Shown in pieces: positions 1 to 8,972 of a stretch of DNA of 64,000 bases. The notes beneath the pieces are model-generated. The model worked only from the letters and a program-made list of their open reading frames with translations. It did not search any database and had not been told where the DNA came from. The translations under genes and the position numbers were made by a program. Position 1 is the stretch's first letter, and every line of letters starts with the position of its first letter. Source of the DNA: Globodera rostochiensis (lineage: Eukaryota > Nematoda > Chromadorea > Rhabditida > Heteroderidae); assembly GCA_018350325.1 (NCBI GenBank), contig JAEVLN010000012.1, positions 889,991-953,990 on the forward strand, read 5' to 3'.

Positions 1-368
1 TGTGAATGCATATTTATGCGCAAGACTTTTTGCTGTGAATCTTTCGGCGTCGTTCCCTTCCAAAGCGACGGACGGACGTCCATTCTTTCCGTTTCTCTCC
101 CTGCCTAAGACTTGCACTATCCGCGCACAAATCTAAATTCACTGCCTCCCGGGGGCATCGTTAAGGTCACTTCCCCCCCCCCCCCCGAAAAGCATTCATT
201 AAACCATCGATTTGATCAGTCAAAATCTGTCGTCACCAAAAGAAAGGTAAACGGATGCTGCGCTATTTGTCGAATTTTTGATTTATATTGTCATGGATGG
301 GTTGAAAAACGGCGAGGGGGGGGGGAGAAAACGTTCAGTCTTTTACTGTTTTCGTTCCCTTTTTTTCG

Positions 369-1700
369 ATGTCCCTTCTTCGGGAACGCCTTTCCGTGTT
401 CAGTGCCCTCTTTTTCTTCGCCGTTTCCTTGGCTTTGACTTTGTCCGCCCTTCTCACTGACTTTTGGGTAGGCTTTTTATTCACTCAACGAACAGAAGAA
501 TTAAACTACACAAAATTTGCAGATTCAGGCGGATGCAATGCGAAGGAATGGCACCGAGTCGAATAAACACCAAATGAACAGCGGACTCTTTCACGGAATT
601 CGACAGATCGATTGGACATTTGGGCCAAAACGGAAACACTTTTCGGGTAAAGATTTGGGGCGGTGGTAAAATTCAAATGGGGGGGGGGTTGACAATTTGT
701 GACCACTGCCCGACGACCGTTTATGTTCTGACAACTTTTGTTATTCCTTTTCCACCGCACAAAAAGTGTTCGACGAGATCCAATCCGACATAAGCTTCAT
801 GGACCGCAATGTTTGGTTCGCCCTTTTGCTGTTCACCGGCCTCGGCCTTCTCTGGAACTTCGTTGGTTTATCAGTAACTCTGAGAAACTCGACAAAGTAC
901 GGAAAAGATGCCAAAGAAAATGAAGATTTACGGCGAATCGACACAGCCGTTGGAACGTTGGGCATTTGCCTGTGGGGCACTCTTACGAGTGAGTTGGCAT
1001 TGCGATGGTGGCATTTGCCTGTGGGGCACTCTTACGAGTGAGTTGGCATTGCGATGGTGGCATTTGCCTAATGAGTTCTAAAGATTGTTAGCAATAAAGT
1101 TGGCTGTAGTTTGTCTTTACGCCTTCAGTTGTGTCTTATGGTCTTTCGGCTGCCCTCTTTCTTTGGCAATTCTTTGTCCGACTGCGCCATAATGTGCTGT
1201 TGCCCGAACACATTGAGGCCGGCTTCTCATCGGACGGATGCGTCGTGTAATTGGGGGGGGGGGGGGGGATTTGCTTTTGGGTTACGTTTTCCATTGACCA
1301 GAGCTGTGATTCCCCTGGTTGAATGTGGACGGTTAACTAGGGCGGGGCCAAAAACCAATTCAGAAATCAAGTTATTGGCCCGATCTTGGTTGGTGAAGTC
1401 GTGGGTTCGAGTCACACTCGAAGTTACAATTTTTCTCATTTGTTAGTTGCAAAAATGATCATTTCATTCACAATTTATACTTGGGCCGCTTTTCCCAATT
1501 CTTTTCCGTTTGAAAAGGTTTTCAAACGTTTAAACTTTCTACAAATGTTCAGTTTGGGCTTCTCCTTCTGGCTTTTGGTCAACGCTGTCTCTGCACAACT
1601 CATTCCATGCATTTTGCTCTTTTGGGCGCTAAATGGGAGGGGAAAGCGAACGGCCGAAGAAGAAAAGTCGAAGGAGCAGGACAGCGTTTTCCTTTACTGA
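369..1700 (+). CDS. Clarin-like four-transmembrane protein
   Basis: Five exons fit in phase: 369-467, 529-646, 767-988, 1129-1246 and 1553-1700, giving 234 codons plus stop. Introns are GT-AG, though the acceptor of intron 2 (AAAAAG before 767) lacks a good pyrimidine tract. The product has four hydrophobic segments: residues about 10-31, 84-108, 133-160 and 187-212. The first loop carries the clarin-like stretch SGLFHGIRQIDW just before TM2, as in the vertebrate clarins, which are about 230 residues long. The C-terminus is charged and cytosolic (GRGKRTAEEEKSKEQ). Clarins are tetraspan membrane proteins tied to actin-rich sensory structures in animals; the role here is inferred from the family. 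An alternative end at the in-frame TAA at 1248-1250 would remove TM4, so I prefer the fifth exon. Start chosen as the first ATG giving TM1. Confidence 0.72.
962..1069 (+). repeat. 49-bp tandem duplication carrying a splice donor
   Basis: Two full copies (962-1010, 1011-1059) and a partial third (1060-1069) of a 49-bp unit. Each full copy contains the end of clarin exon 3 and its GTGAGT donor, at 989 and 1038. Only the first donor keeps the reading frame into exon 4 because 49 is not a multiple of three. Confidence 0.95.
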
Positions 1701-1904
1701 CAGACGACCAAATGATCAAATAAATGTGCATGCACTTACACATCAGCAGAGGACGGACCCTCCACCCCCCTCGCGACACTTTTACTTACTGCAGTTTTGT
1801 TTTGATGAGCTATGCAAGAAAAGCATATTTTGTCGGAAATTTCGTCGTTTTAACCTCACTATTTTCTTGTTAAGATCCCTAAATTATAATTCGAAAATTT
1901 CTTG

Positions 1905-2160
1905 CCCAAAAATGCACCCTATAAAGTCGCACCTTTTTCAGCATTATTGATATGCATTCAAAAAAAAATTACTTTTTCGTGTACTTTTTTTATACATATT
2001 TCAAAGTCTGATGATTTTATCATGTAAAAAACAAGTTTTTAAGCTACATAATATTGTTATTTTACACAATTTTTTTTTTGCCTATGAGTTCTATTTTGCC
2101 GTTTTTTTCTCAACTATTTAGTTAACTATTTCGAGATTTTTCTTAACTAAAAATCCTCAC
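1905..2160 (+). repeat. Dispersed AT-rich repeat, copy 1
   Basis: Begins with the string AAAAATGCACCCTATAAAGT and ends with TCTTAACTAAAAATCCTCAC. The same beginning, order of blocks and end recur at about 7549-7832. Internal blocks (TATACATATTTCAAAG, CATGTAAAAAACAAGTTTT, AGTTAACTATTTCGAGATTT) match with small gaps, so this is an interspersed element of unknown class rather than a gene. Confidence 0.85.
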
Positions 2161-2359
2161 TATTTAAAAAACCTAAAATAGGCACCCTAAAAAGGTACCA
2201 ACATTTTTCGGATTCAACGGTTGAAAAAACGGACAACACGGCTACCTGGAAACGAGAATTTTAATTATGATGGGATAGGGGTACATGTAACTCTCCGATA
2301 TTCTTTATTCCTGTTTTATTAATCAAGTCGAATGTTTTGAATTAAAAATTAGATTTTTA

Positions 2360-2487
2360 AAGAAACAATTAGGCGCGGATGTTGAGAAAATCAATTTAAA
2401 CTGATGACGTTTAATTAAAAATCCTTCTGTTTATGTTTCGTGGAAAAACATGCTGAACAAAAGTTTACGGCTCTAATTTTCTTATGG
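2360..2487 (+). repeat. 128-bp duplicated segment, copy A
   Basis: Almost identical (one visible mismatch) to 8845-8972. At the other location the segment is the 3' end of the minus-strand gene that stops at 8950, including its last codons; here it sits directly upstream of the IF1 gene and supplies an ATG at 2484. Direction of copying is inferred from the intact gene end at the other site. Confidence 0.93.
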
Positions 2488-2558
2488 GTTCCTTCTCCAG
2501 CAGGTCAGTTTTGTATGTAATCGAATTTTTGATCGTCGAAAATTTTAGAATTTCTTGG

Positions 2559-2886
2559 ATGGCTTCCCAACTTGGCGATTTGGGAGGCGGCTCGGGAAGG
2601 GGTGGGGGCAGTGGCGGAGCTGTGCGCGATGCGGGCGGAGCACTCGGCAAAATGGAAGTTGCTCGTGAGAAGAATACTTCAACAAACTTGTAAGTGCAGT
2701 CACTCAATCAGCCCTCAAATCATCGCTTAGGAACTTAACTTTTTAGTTTTAGAAGCACAACAACTGAAGCTGCAGCTCAAACGCGAGCAAGATCATCACG
2801 AAGAGCAGGCCAAATACCATCACGACGTGGTGGAACGCCACAAGAAGCGCATCCAACAGTTGGGGGAGGAATCGAACGCGACGTGA
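2559..2886 (+). CDS. ATPase inhibitor IF1 (MAI-like), frame disrupted
   Basis: IF1 binds mitochondrial F1-ATPase and blocks ATP hydrolysis. The N-terminal part (from 2559) has the glycine-rich run and RDAGGALGKME, the IF1 signature. Exon 2 (to the TGA at 2884-2886) encodes a charged, His-rich coiled coil (LKLQLKREQDHHEEQ, HHDVVERHKKRIQQL). The conserved EEYF stretch that should link them is present at about 2670-2690 but in the +1 frame, and the donor at 2690 then leaves the wrong phase for the coiled-coil frame that starts at 2752. Two missing single bases (a G near 2669 and a G at the donor) would restore everything. An upstream in-frame ATG at 2484 would add 25 residues that could act as a presequence. 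Identity is confident; whether the break is real or an assembly error is not known. Confidence 0.75.
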
Positions 2887-3163
2887 GCGGGCGACGACAG
2901 TTATTTGCCAATAGTGATACGAATACATTTATTTTTTAGTGTTTTTTTTTTGTATTGCCTTTTTCAATCTCGTTTTTTATTTACTTCATTTATTCTTTTT
3001 TTGATTATGTTTGTAAAAAGATTGTTTTGTGATGATAAAGAAATTTTTGGTTTGGAAGGCATGTTAAATTTATTGAACTCTCCCTTTTTTGAGTTTGAAA
3101 AAGCAATAATTTCTGGGTAAAACAAACATGAAAAAGATATTTGGGCTGCAAAATGGTAAAAAG
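2887..3163. other. Intergenic, no gene seen
   Basis: AT-rich, T-run-bearing DNA downstream of IF1, presumably its 3' UTR and spacer. No convincing exon, RNA gene or repeat on either strand. Confidence 0.6.
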
Positions 3164-3527
3164 ACGATTCGTTCCCGGCCGATTCGTTCTCTTTTCAAAA
3201 GTTTTTTCGTTATAACTTCTTTCAAAGCTAACCAAATCAAACATTTTTGTTATCATTCGAAAGCATGCAATGAGTAGAAGCTTACAAAGGCAAAAGCTAA
3301 GCTTTTGGACAATTCTCAAAAAAGTTATGTCCAATTGTGGCCAAAAAAACGTTTTTTGGCCATAACCTTTTTGAAATTTGGCTAATCGCTTAGCTTTTGC
3401 TTTTGTAAACTTCTACTAGTTGTAAGCTTTCGAATGATATAGAAAATGTTTGATTTGGTTAGACTTGAAAGAAGTTATAACGAAAAAACTTCTGAAAAGG
3501 GGAACGAATCGGCCGGGAACGAATCGT
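3164..3527. mobile_element. 364-bp foldback (palindromic) MITE
   Basis: The left arm starting ACGATTCGTTCCCGGCC is the reverse complement of the right end GGCCGGGAACGAATCGT, and complementarity continues for roughly 150-170 bases per arm (for example TTCGTTATAACTTCTTTCAA against TTGAAAGAAGTTATAACGAA). No coding capacity. The words CTGCAAAAT lie outside both ends (about 3147 and 3537), but not flush with the arms, so a target duplication is only possible. Superfamily not assigned. Confidence 0.85.
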
Positions 3528-3798
3528 CCTCCGTCCTGCAAAATTGACGACGCAATCATTCGGAAGTTACGGAAAATATCGAAGCATTTCTGTCGCCGGG
3601 CAACTCAAAACAAGCGAAATTAATCATTTAATTTATTTCAATTTCCTGACTATTTAAATAAATGGCACATTAAAATGAACATTATTTTACAAAAAAAGAA
3701 ACCGGGAAAATTATGGCAGAAAGCGGCCCTGAAATATGGCAAAGAAAATGACAAAATATTACATGAGAACGGAGGGATGGACGGAATGGTTACAATAA

Positions 3799-6192
3799 TC
3801 AGACAAAAATGAAGTGGAGGTGGGAGAGGAACATCTCGGCAACCTGGCGACTTATCTCCAGTGCAATACGCAGCAATTCCATGTCGAGATTATCAAACAC
3901 TAAAAATTGAGGATTTTGATTATTGCACTGTAAATGTTGAAAAGTAAATTGTTCTTTTGGGAAGACGCAGTCCCAAACTTACTGTTCTGTTGGTTGCTGG
4001 GCAGAATCTCCAGTGTGTGCAGGTACATGCAGGAAATTGCCTCACGCACCACCACCAAACAAACGGTCGGCTCACATTTGGTCAGCAGCGAGTGGAGTGT
4101 GTCCCGCAACAGAAAGGAAGCCTGGTACTTCAGGAGAATGCTTGCCTGCAAGGAAAAACATCACCGACTAATGAGTTAGGGTGGAAGCAGGGAGTAGTGA
4201 TCTATCGTTCCGCCCCTCAACAAACCCCAAGGCGACGTCAGATTCTTCAATTTGGGGAGGAGGAGGGCACAAAAACGCACTTCAACACAGCTGACGAATG
4301 TGCTGCCTGCTTCACCGGGATTGCCGTGCAGGGCACGCGTTTGCACTGCCACACGAGCAAGACCAGGCGCCATAATAAGCAAAGTGGCGAAATTGCGGAG
4401 CACCCAAGGCTCTGGATATGCTGAGAATAAATTTATTGGTTTAAGCAGAATCACTGACAAATTAAGGCCATGAAGAGTAATAAGTCGCAACGGCCTGGGA
4501 ATTCCTTACTTGTGAGCATCTCCAGGAAGTTGAACACCTCCAGCTCATTCCAACGTAACTCCTCAACTTCAGCGACGGTGGACGTTTCCAACAGCAACGC
4601 CACCATTGATGGTAACTCGCCAAGAATCGTATGGGCACTATCCAAATCAGTGATCGGTTCCGTGTAAATACGCTGATAATCCACAAATTCTAAACTTATA
4701 ATTAGCGAATCGGTTGGTTATGAGTAAGAGAAAGAGAAAGAAAGCCAAGACCGTATTTAGGGAGGGGGAAGGGGAAAGAAAGCTCACCCCCCCCCCCCAA
4801 AAAAAAAGTTGAGAAAAAAATTGGCACCGTAGGCCACCTCCGACTCCTAAAATCTTCAAAAAAAATTAGAATATTTTTAAAAGTTTGGCTGCAAAACTCA
4901 ACAAACTGATGAAAATTTTCTCGGCGGCGGAAAATTTCTTAATAAAAATGCAGTAAAAACTAAACTGTAATAAAAACCAGATCCATAAAAGTGGCTTTTT
5001 AATGACCCCCCCTCCCTCCAGCAAAATTTGAAATTTTTTCTCAATACGGCCGCCCCGAAAAAAGCATTCATTTATGTAATTCAAAAATTAATAAACAAAA
5101 TTTTAAACCCTTTCCAACGCCAATTTCGTTGTTGTCGGCGTCGTCGAGCTGACCGTGTGCAATGCTGACACCAATCGGAGCGCCAACGATGAGCACCAAC
5201 CGATGGGCGGTGAGCATTTGGTCGGGCGCCAACAGACGGAGGAGGACGGAAAGACGAAACGCCGCGTGGTGGGGAGAGGGGCGCCGTTGGCTGCCGACAC
5301 CGGCGAGCGATGGCCAGCGATGGTCGAGGAAAAGACCGCGGAGCAAACGACGAAGTGCCAACTCCTCCTCCCATTGTGTGTCCTTGAAAACAATGCAAAA
5401 GTCGAAGAAATGAAACTGTCAAATCGAAAGGATTTACTTCGGAGCGCAAAACGCAGTCAACTCGCTCAACTAAACCGACAGTGGCAATTAGTGTTTGCAT
5501 CAAAGTGAAGAACTCCTGTTGAGACCAATCAACGGATATCTGAAATCATAAGAAACTGTGAATAAAACAACTTAAATTTCTGTTTTTAAATCATTTTAGT
5601 TACTTCTGATACGAGCATTCCCCAAGCCGTTCCAAAACTCTCAACTTCCTTTTGGTCGACGATCAAATTAACTTTAACAAACAATTTTACGGTAAAACAG
5701 ATGCATTCTTCATGGGTTCGGAAAAGATGACAAATTCGGATAAGACGCGCTAAAAATCTTTTAATTCGTTAAATTTCAAACATCTTGAAACAATTGTACA
5801 CACAAAACAGTGCAGAATTATATTCACACCGACTCTTTTACTATATTAAGCTCTTTTCAACTGACCAAATTCGCTGATACATTTGTTGCGATTGTCCAAA
5901 TGTTTTTCAACAAAGGAAAAAGAAGAATTGAACGACGAGGCGAATCGTTTGCTGAAGTTGATGGAAGTCAAATAGCCGAGCATATTGAAGAGATGGCTGT
6001 GGTCGGTGGCACAAATGCACTGCAAATCGCGAACTAAATGTTTTTAATAAACAACGATTTTAGTTGAAAACCAACCGGAAGTTGAGTCAAATAAATAGTA
6101 GAGAATTTCCAGTGGAAGCGATGCAATCGAATGCTCAGCTGTAATTAAAATTGAGTGTCAACACAACTCGTAAAAGTCAACAACCATTCCAT
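3799..6192 (-). CDS. F-box protein, FBXO47 / PROM-1 homologue
   Basis: Ten exons join in phase on the minus strand: 6192-6168, 6138-6076, 6033-5866, 5749-5604, 5539-5438, 5382-5109, 4689-4510, 4420-4281, 4145-3983 and 3899-3799, giving 453 codons plus stop; human FBXO47 is about the same length. All introns are GT-AG. Residues about 9-25 form an F-box start (SIASLPLEILYYLFDS). Later blocks follow the FBXO47 order: WSQQEFFTLMQTL, EEELALRRLLRGLFLDHRW, LLRLLAPDQMLTAHRLVLI, then YPEPWVLRNFATLLIM and REAISCMYLHTLEIL. F-box proteins give SCF ubiquitin ligases their substrate choice; in C. elegans PROM-1 promotes meiotic entry and chromosome pairing. That role here is inferred by homology. The intron 4690-5108 holds poly-C and G-rich tracts. 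Confidence 0.85.
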
Positions 6193-6199
6193 TTGTTGC

Positions 6200-6676
6200 T
6201 GATAACCTTCGAAAAAGAGCGTCCGAAAGCCGACGACGCTGAAAAAAGGCAATCGCGCACTTTCTTTGAAATCTTAACGTCAAAGCATTTTCACTTTTGG
6301 AAGCCAAAACAATAACAACTAACAATGCCAAGCGGGCTGCGTCTCTTGAAGGGGCTAATACGTTCTTCAGGGCGTCCCATTATATATTATTATCGTTATT
6401 ATTTTATTTAGAGTTCGGAATTTGGAAAAATCTTGTAACGATGTTCTGAATGGCGTCTGTAGTACAAAATATAGGTTTAAAAAAAGTCTCAGCCTGTATA
6501 CAGAGTACAGGGTACGGTGGCGGCCATGGGATGTGAGTAAAAGTGAAGGAGATAAGACGTCTCGATTTCCGACTCCACTCTAAGCCTAACGCACGAATCT
6601 GAAACATTTTTGTGCGGAAGCAACTTGAAGTATGGGTTAAAATTTGTGGGAACTAATGGACAAAATAACTAATATG
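6200..6676. other. Upstream region of the F-box gene
   Basis: Contains the probable 5' region of the minus-strand FBXO47-like gene. A possible non-coding 5' exon (a TTTTTTCAG acceptor followed by an Arg-rich stretch near 6235) cannot be linked in frame with confidence. No other gene seen. Confidence 0.45.
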
Positions 6677-7295
6677 TAGGGCTGCAAAAAATATGCAAAT
6701 GCATATTTTTTTCCTGAACTGGTAACGGTCTGAAACGCACGAAAAACGTGTTTTTGGCTTGGGTTGAAGCTTCTAGAACGCATTTCCATGTGCATATTTT
6801 GCATATTTTTGCATATTTCGCGATTTATGTGCATATTTGCATATTTGTGCATATTTCGTTATTTATATGCATATTTTATTAATTTTATGTGCATATTTTG
6901 GCAATTGCAAAAAATTAGTGATCTTGGCAAGAAAAATTTGATTTATTTCATTTTTCTCAAGAAATTTTTTGAAAAAAGCGCAAAATCATCACAAAAGTTC
7001 AAAAAAGTCGTCAAAAATGCCAAAATAGTCAAAAAAGTTCAAAAAAGTCGTCAAAAATGCCAAAATGGTCACAAGGTTCAAAAAAGTCGCCAAAACACTT
7101 GAAAATTTGGAAATGCATCTCATCAGCAATTTTAACAAATGTTGAATGACTTTGAAGAATTTTGGGGAAATTTTATATTGAATTTAGACAAATTTATGTG
7201 CATATTTTTCCATTTTATATGCATATTTTGCAATTTTTGGTGCATATTTTATGCGCATATTTCAAGATTTTATGTGCATATTTTTTGCAGCCCTA
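6677..7295. mobile_element. hAT-type MITE with 8-bp target duplication
   Basis: Perfect 21-bp terminal inverted repeats: left TAGGGCTGCAAAAAATATGC(A), right its exact complement ending in GCAGCCCTA. Both ends are flanked by the same 8 bp, CTAATATG (6669-6676 and 7296-7303). An 8-bp duplication and TAGGG-type ends are typical of hAT transposons. The 619-bp interior has no transposase; it is filled with degenerate GCATATTT words and a short tandem of a CAAAAAAGTCGTCAAAAATG-type unit around 6995-7090. Confidence 0.93.
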
Positions 7296-7351
7296 CTAAT
7301 ATGTAGGTTAAAATCGGACAAAGTCCCTAGCGAATGTAAGTTTGTGCTTTT

Positions 7352-7520
7352 TGAATGATTTTGAGGCCAAATTTATTTTTTTGAAATTTTTGAATTTTCC
7401 AAAAATTGTTCGAATTTGGGTTCGGGGTCGGTCGAAACGGAGGTCAGATTCGGATTCACACCCCTGAAAACCCCCGAGAAATATCTTTTTATCTAAAAAT
7501 AAGAATTCGAATTTTTCTTG
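7352..7520. repeat. Dispersed repeat related to 62280-62830
   Basis: The segment with TTGTTCGAATTTGGGTTCGG and TGAATGATTTTGAGGCC recurs, inverted and diverged, around 62744-62822, and the GTTCGAATTCGGGTTCGGGG core also lies in both arms of the palindromic element at 62148. It marks a repeat family present at both ends of the window. Confidence 0.7.
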
Positions 7521-7548
7521 TCAAAAGACCCATTATAGAAAAAAACTT

Positions 7549-7832
7549 GCCCAAAAATGCACCCTATAAAGTCGCACCTTTTTCAGTTTCAAGCATTATG
7601 GATATATATTTCAAAAAAAAAATCAATCAATTTTCTAGCGCTTTTTTATACATATTTCAAAGCAAATACTGACTATACTTATGTAAAAAACAAGTTTTAA
7701 AGCACAAAATATTATTTTTACACATTTTTTTATAACTATTTTTGCTTATGAGCAACTTTGTGCCACTATATGCCATTTTCTCATTTGTCAGTTAACTATT
7801 TCGAGATTTTTCTTAACTAAAAATCCTCACCC
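7549..7832 (+). repeat. Dispersed AT-rich repeat, copy 2
   Basis: Second copy of the element at 1905-2160, with the same start and end strings and about 25 bp more in the middle. No coding capacity. Confidence 0.85.
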
Positions 7833-8161
7833 TAATTATGAACCCGGTGTTTGAAGCCTATTTTGGTACTTGGGACCTTTTTGGTCAAAATTTGTGGGAA
7901 TAAGTAGGCAGCATTTCAGATGTGGTTCCATGTAAGTGCTCTAACCCTTGTTTTAAAGCCCTCCGAGTTTTTGACAGCTTTTGGCTTATTAGGGCCATTT
8001 GTGATTGTCCTACCCTATTGCTTCGTTTAAAATTCTATAATATCGTTTTCTAGGTTCACGATTTAAATACAAAACAATTTTAGCCGCTCTTATTCTTCAA
8101 TATAAATTAATGTTTTTTTCTTACCTTAAGCAAAGAAGAAGAAACTTGCGATTCTGCTGAA

Positions 8162-8829
8162 ATGTTATTGCACAAATTAATTGTTCCGACAATGTTGCGT
8201 TCCGTGCGTGCGGTGCATTTGCCCGGCACACCGGGAATTTACAACACTAAACCCGTGGACATTCCGAATTGGCACCCGCCCTCACCGACTGGCCCAGTGC
8301 GCGACGGATGGCCGCTTCATGTACGTTTTGAAATACTTCGCTTGAAGAATTCCCTTTTCTTTCGGTCCGTTCCAATTTTAGTTTACTTTTCCGATGAATG
8401 TTTTATTGGAGGGGGGGCTTTTACTCTACTCTTATGCGGATTTTTTATATGAATGTTCTTCTTTAGATAGCGCCGTTTATGCAAATCAAAAGTTGGCGTT
8501 GGTTCGTTGGATGCTTCCTGGTGTTGGCCTCTGGCTTTGGTCTTCCGTTCTTGTAAGTTAAAGTTGGTGATATAATCAAAGCAGGACGAACTCGTTGGCA
8601 TGGGCGGGTTGGAAGGATTTAGCGAAACAAATACAAAAAGCAGCTACAACTTAAGTTTTTCTTTCGTCTAAATTTTTTTCTTTGAGTCGATTTCAAAGAA
8701 CCGCCGGCTACATATTTTGTTCTTAAGCATATTGGACTTGGGTCCCGCAATATGGCTTTACTAACTTCAGATACGGTTTTAAATATTTTCAGTGCGGTCG
8801 AGTTCCAAATTAAGAAGCAAAATCAGTGA
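8162..8829 (+). CDS. Cytochrome c oxidase subunit 7C
   Basis: Exons 8162-8320, 8467-8552 and 8793-8829 join in phase to 93 codons plus stop with GT-AG introns. The first about 50 residues look like a mitochondrial presequence plus the matrix segment (MLLHKLIVPTMLRSVRAVHL start, few acidic residues). The C-terminal half holds the single membrane helix and the family ending: WRWFVGCFLVLASGFGLPFFAVEFQIKK, to be compared with the GSGFATPF...RHQL ending of animal COX7C. This subunit sits in complex IV of the inner mitochondrial membrane. The 3' UTR runs directly into the duplicated 128-bp segment at 8845, which belongs to the convergent neighbour. Confidence 0.85.
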
Positions 8830-8844
8830 GCCGGAGAGAAATGG

Positions 8845-8972
8845 AAGAAACAATTAGGCGCGGATGTTGAGAAAATCAATTTAAACTGATGACGTTTTAT
8901 TAAAAATCCTTCTGTTTATGTTTCGTGGAAAAACATGCTGAACAAAAGTTTACGGCTCTAATTTTCTTATGG
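8845..8972 (-). repeat. 128-bp duplicated segment, copy B (gene 3' end)
   Basis: Matches 2360-2487. Here it contains the last codons (…IRKLEP, stop at 8950-8952) and 3' flank of the minus-strand gene, so this is likely the source copy. Confidence 0.9.

Noticed and set aside
1370..1425. tRNA-like B box (GGGTTCGAGTC) downstream of the clarin exon 4
   Set aside because: No cloverleaf or proper A box could be folded around it. A similar GTGGGTTCAATTG word near 51825 (minus) also lacks a tRNA fold; at most tRNA-derived repeats.
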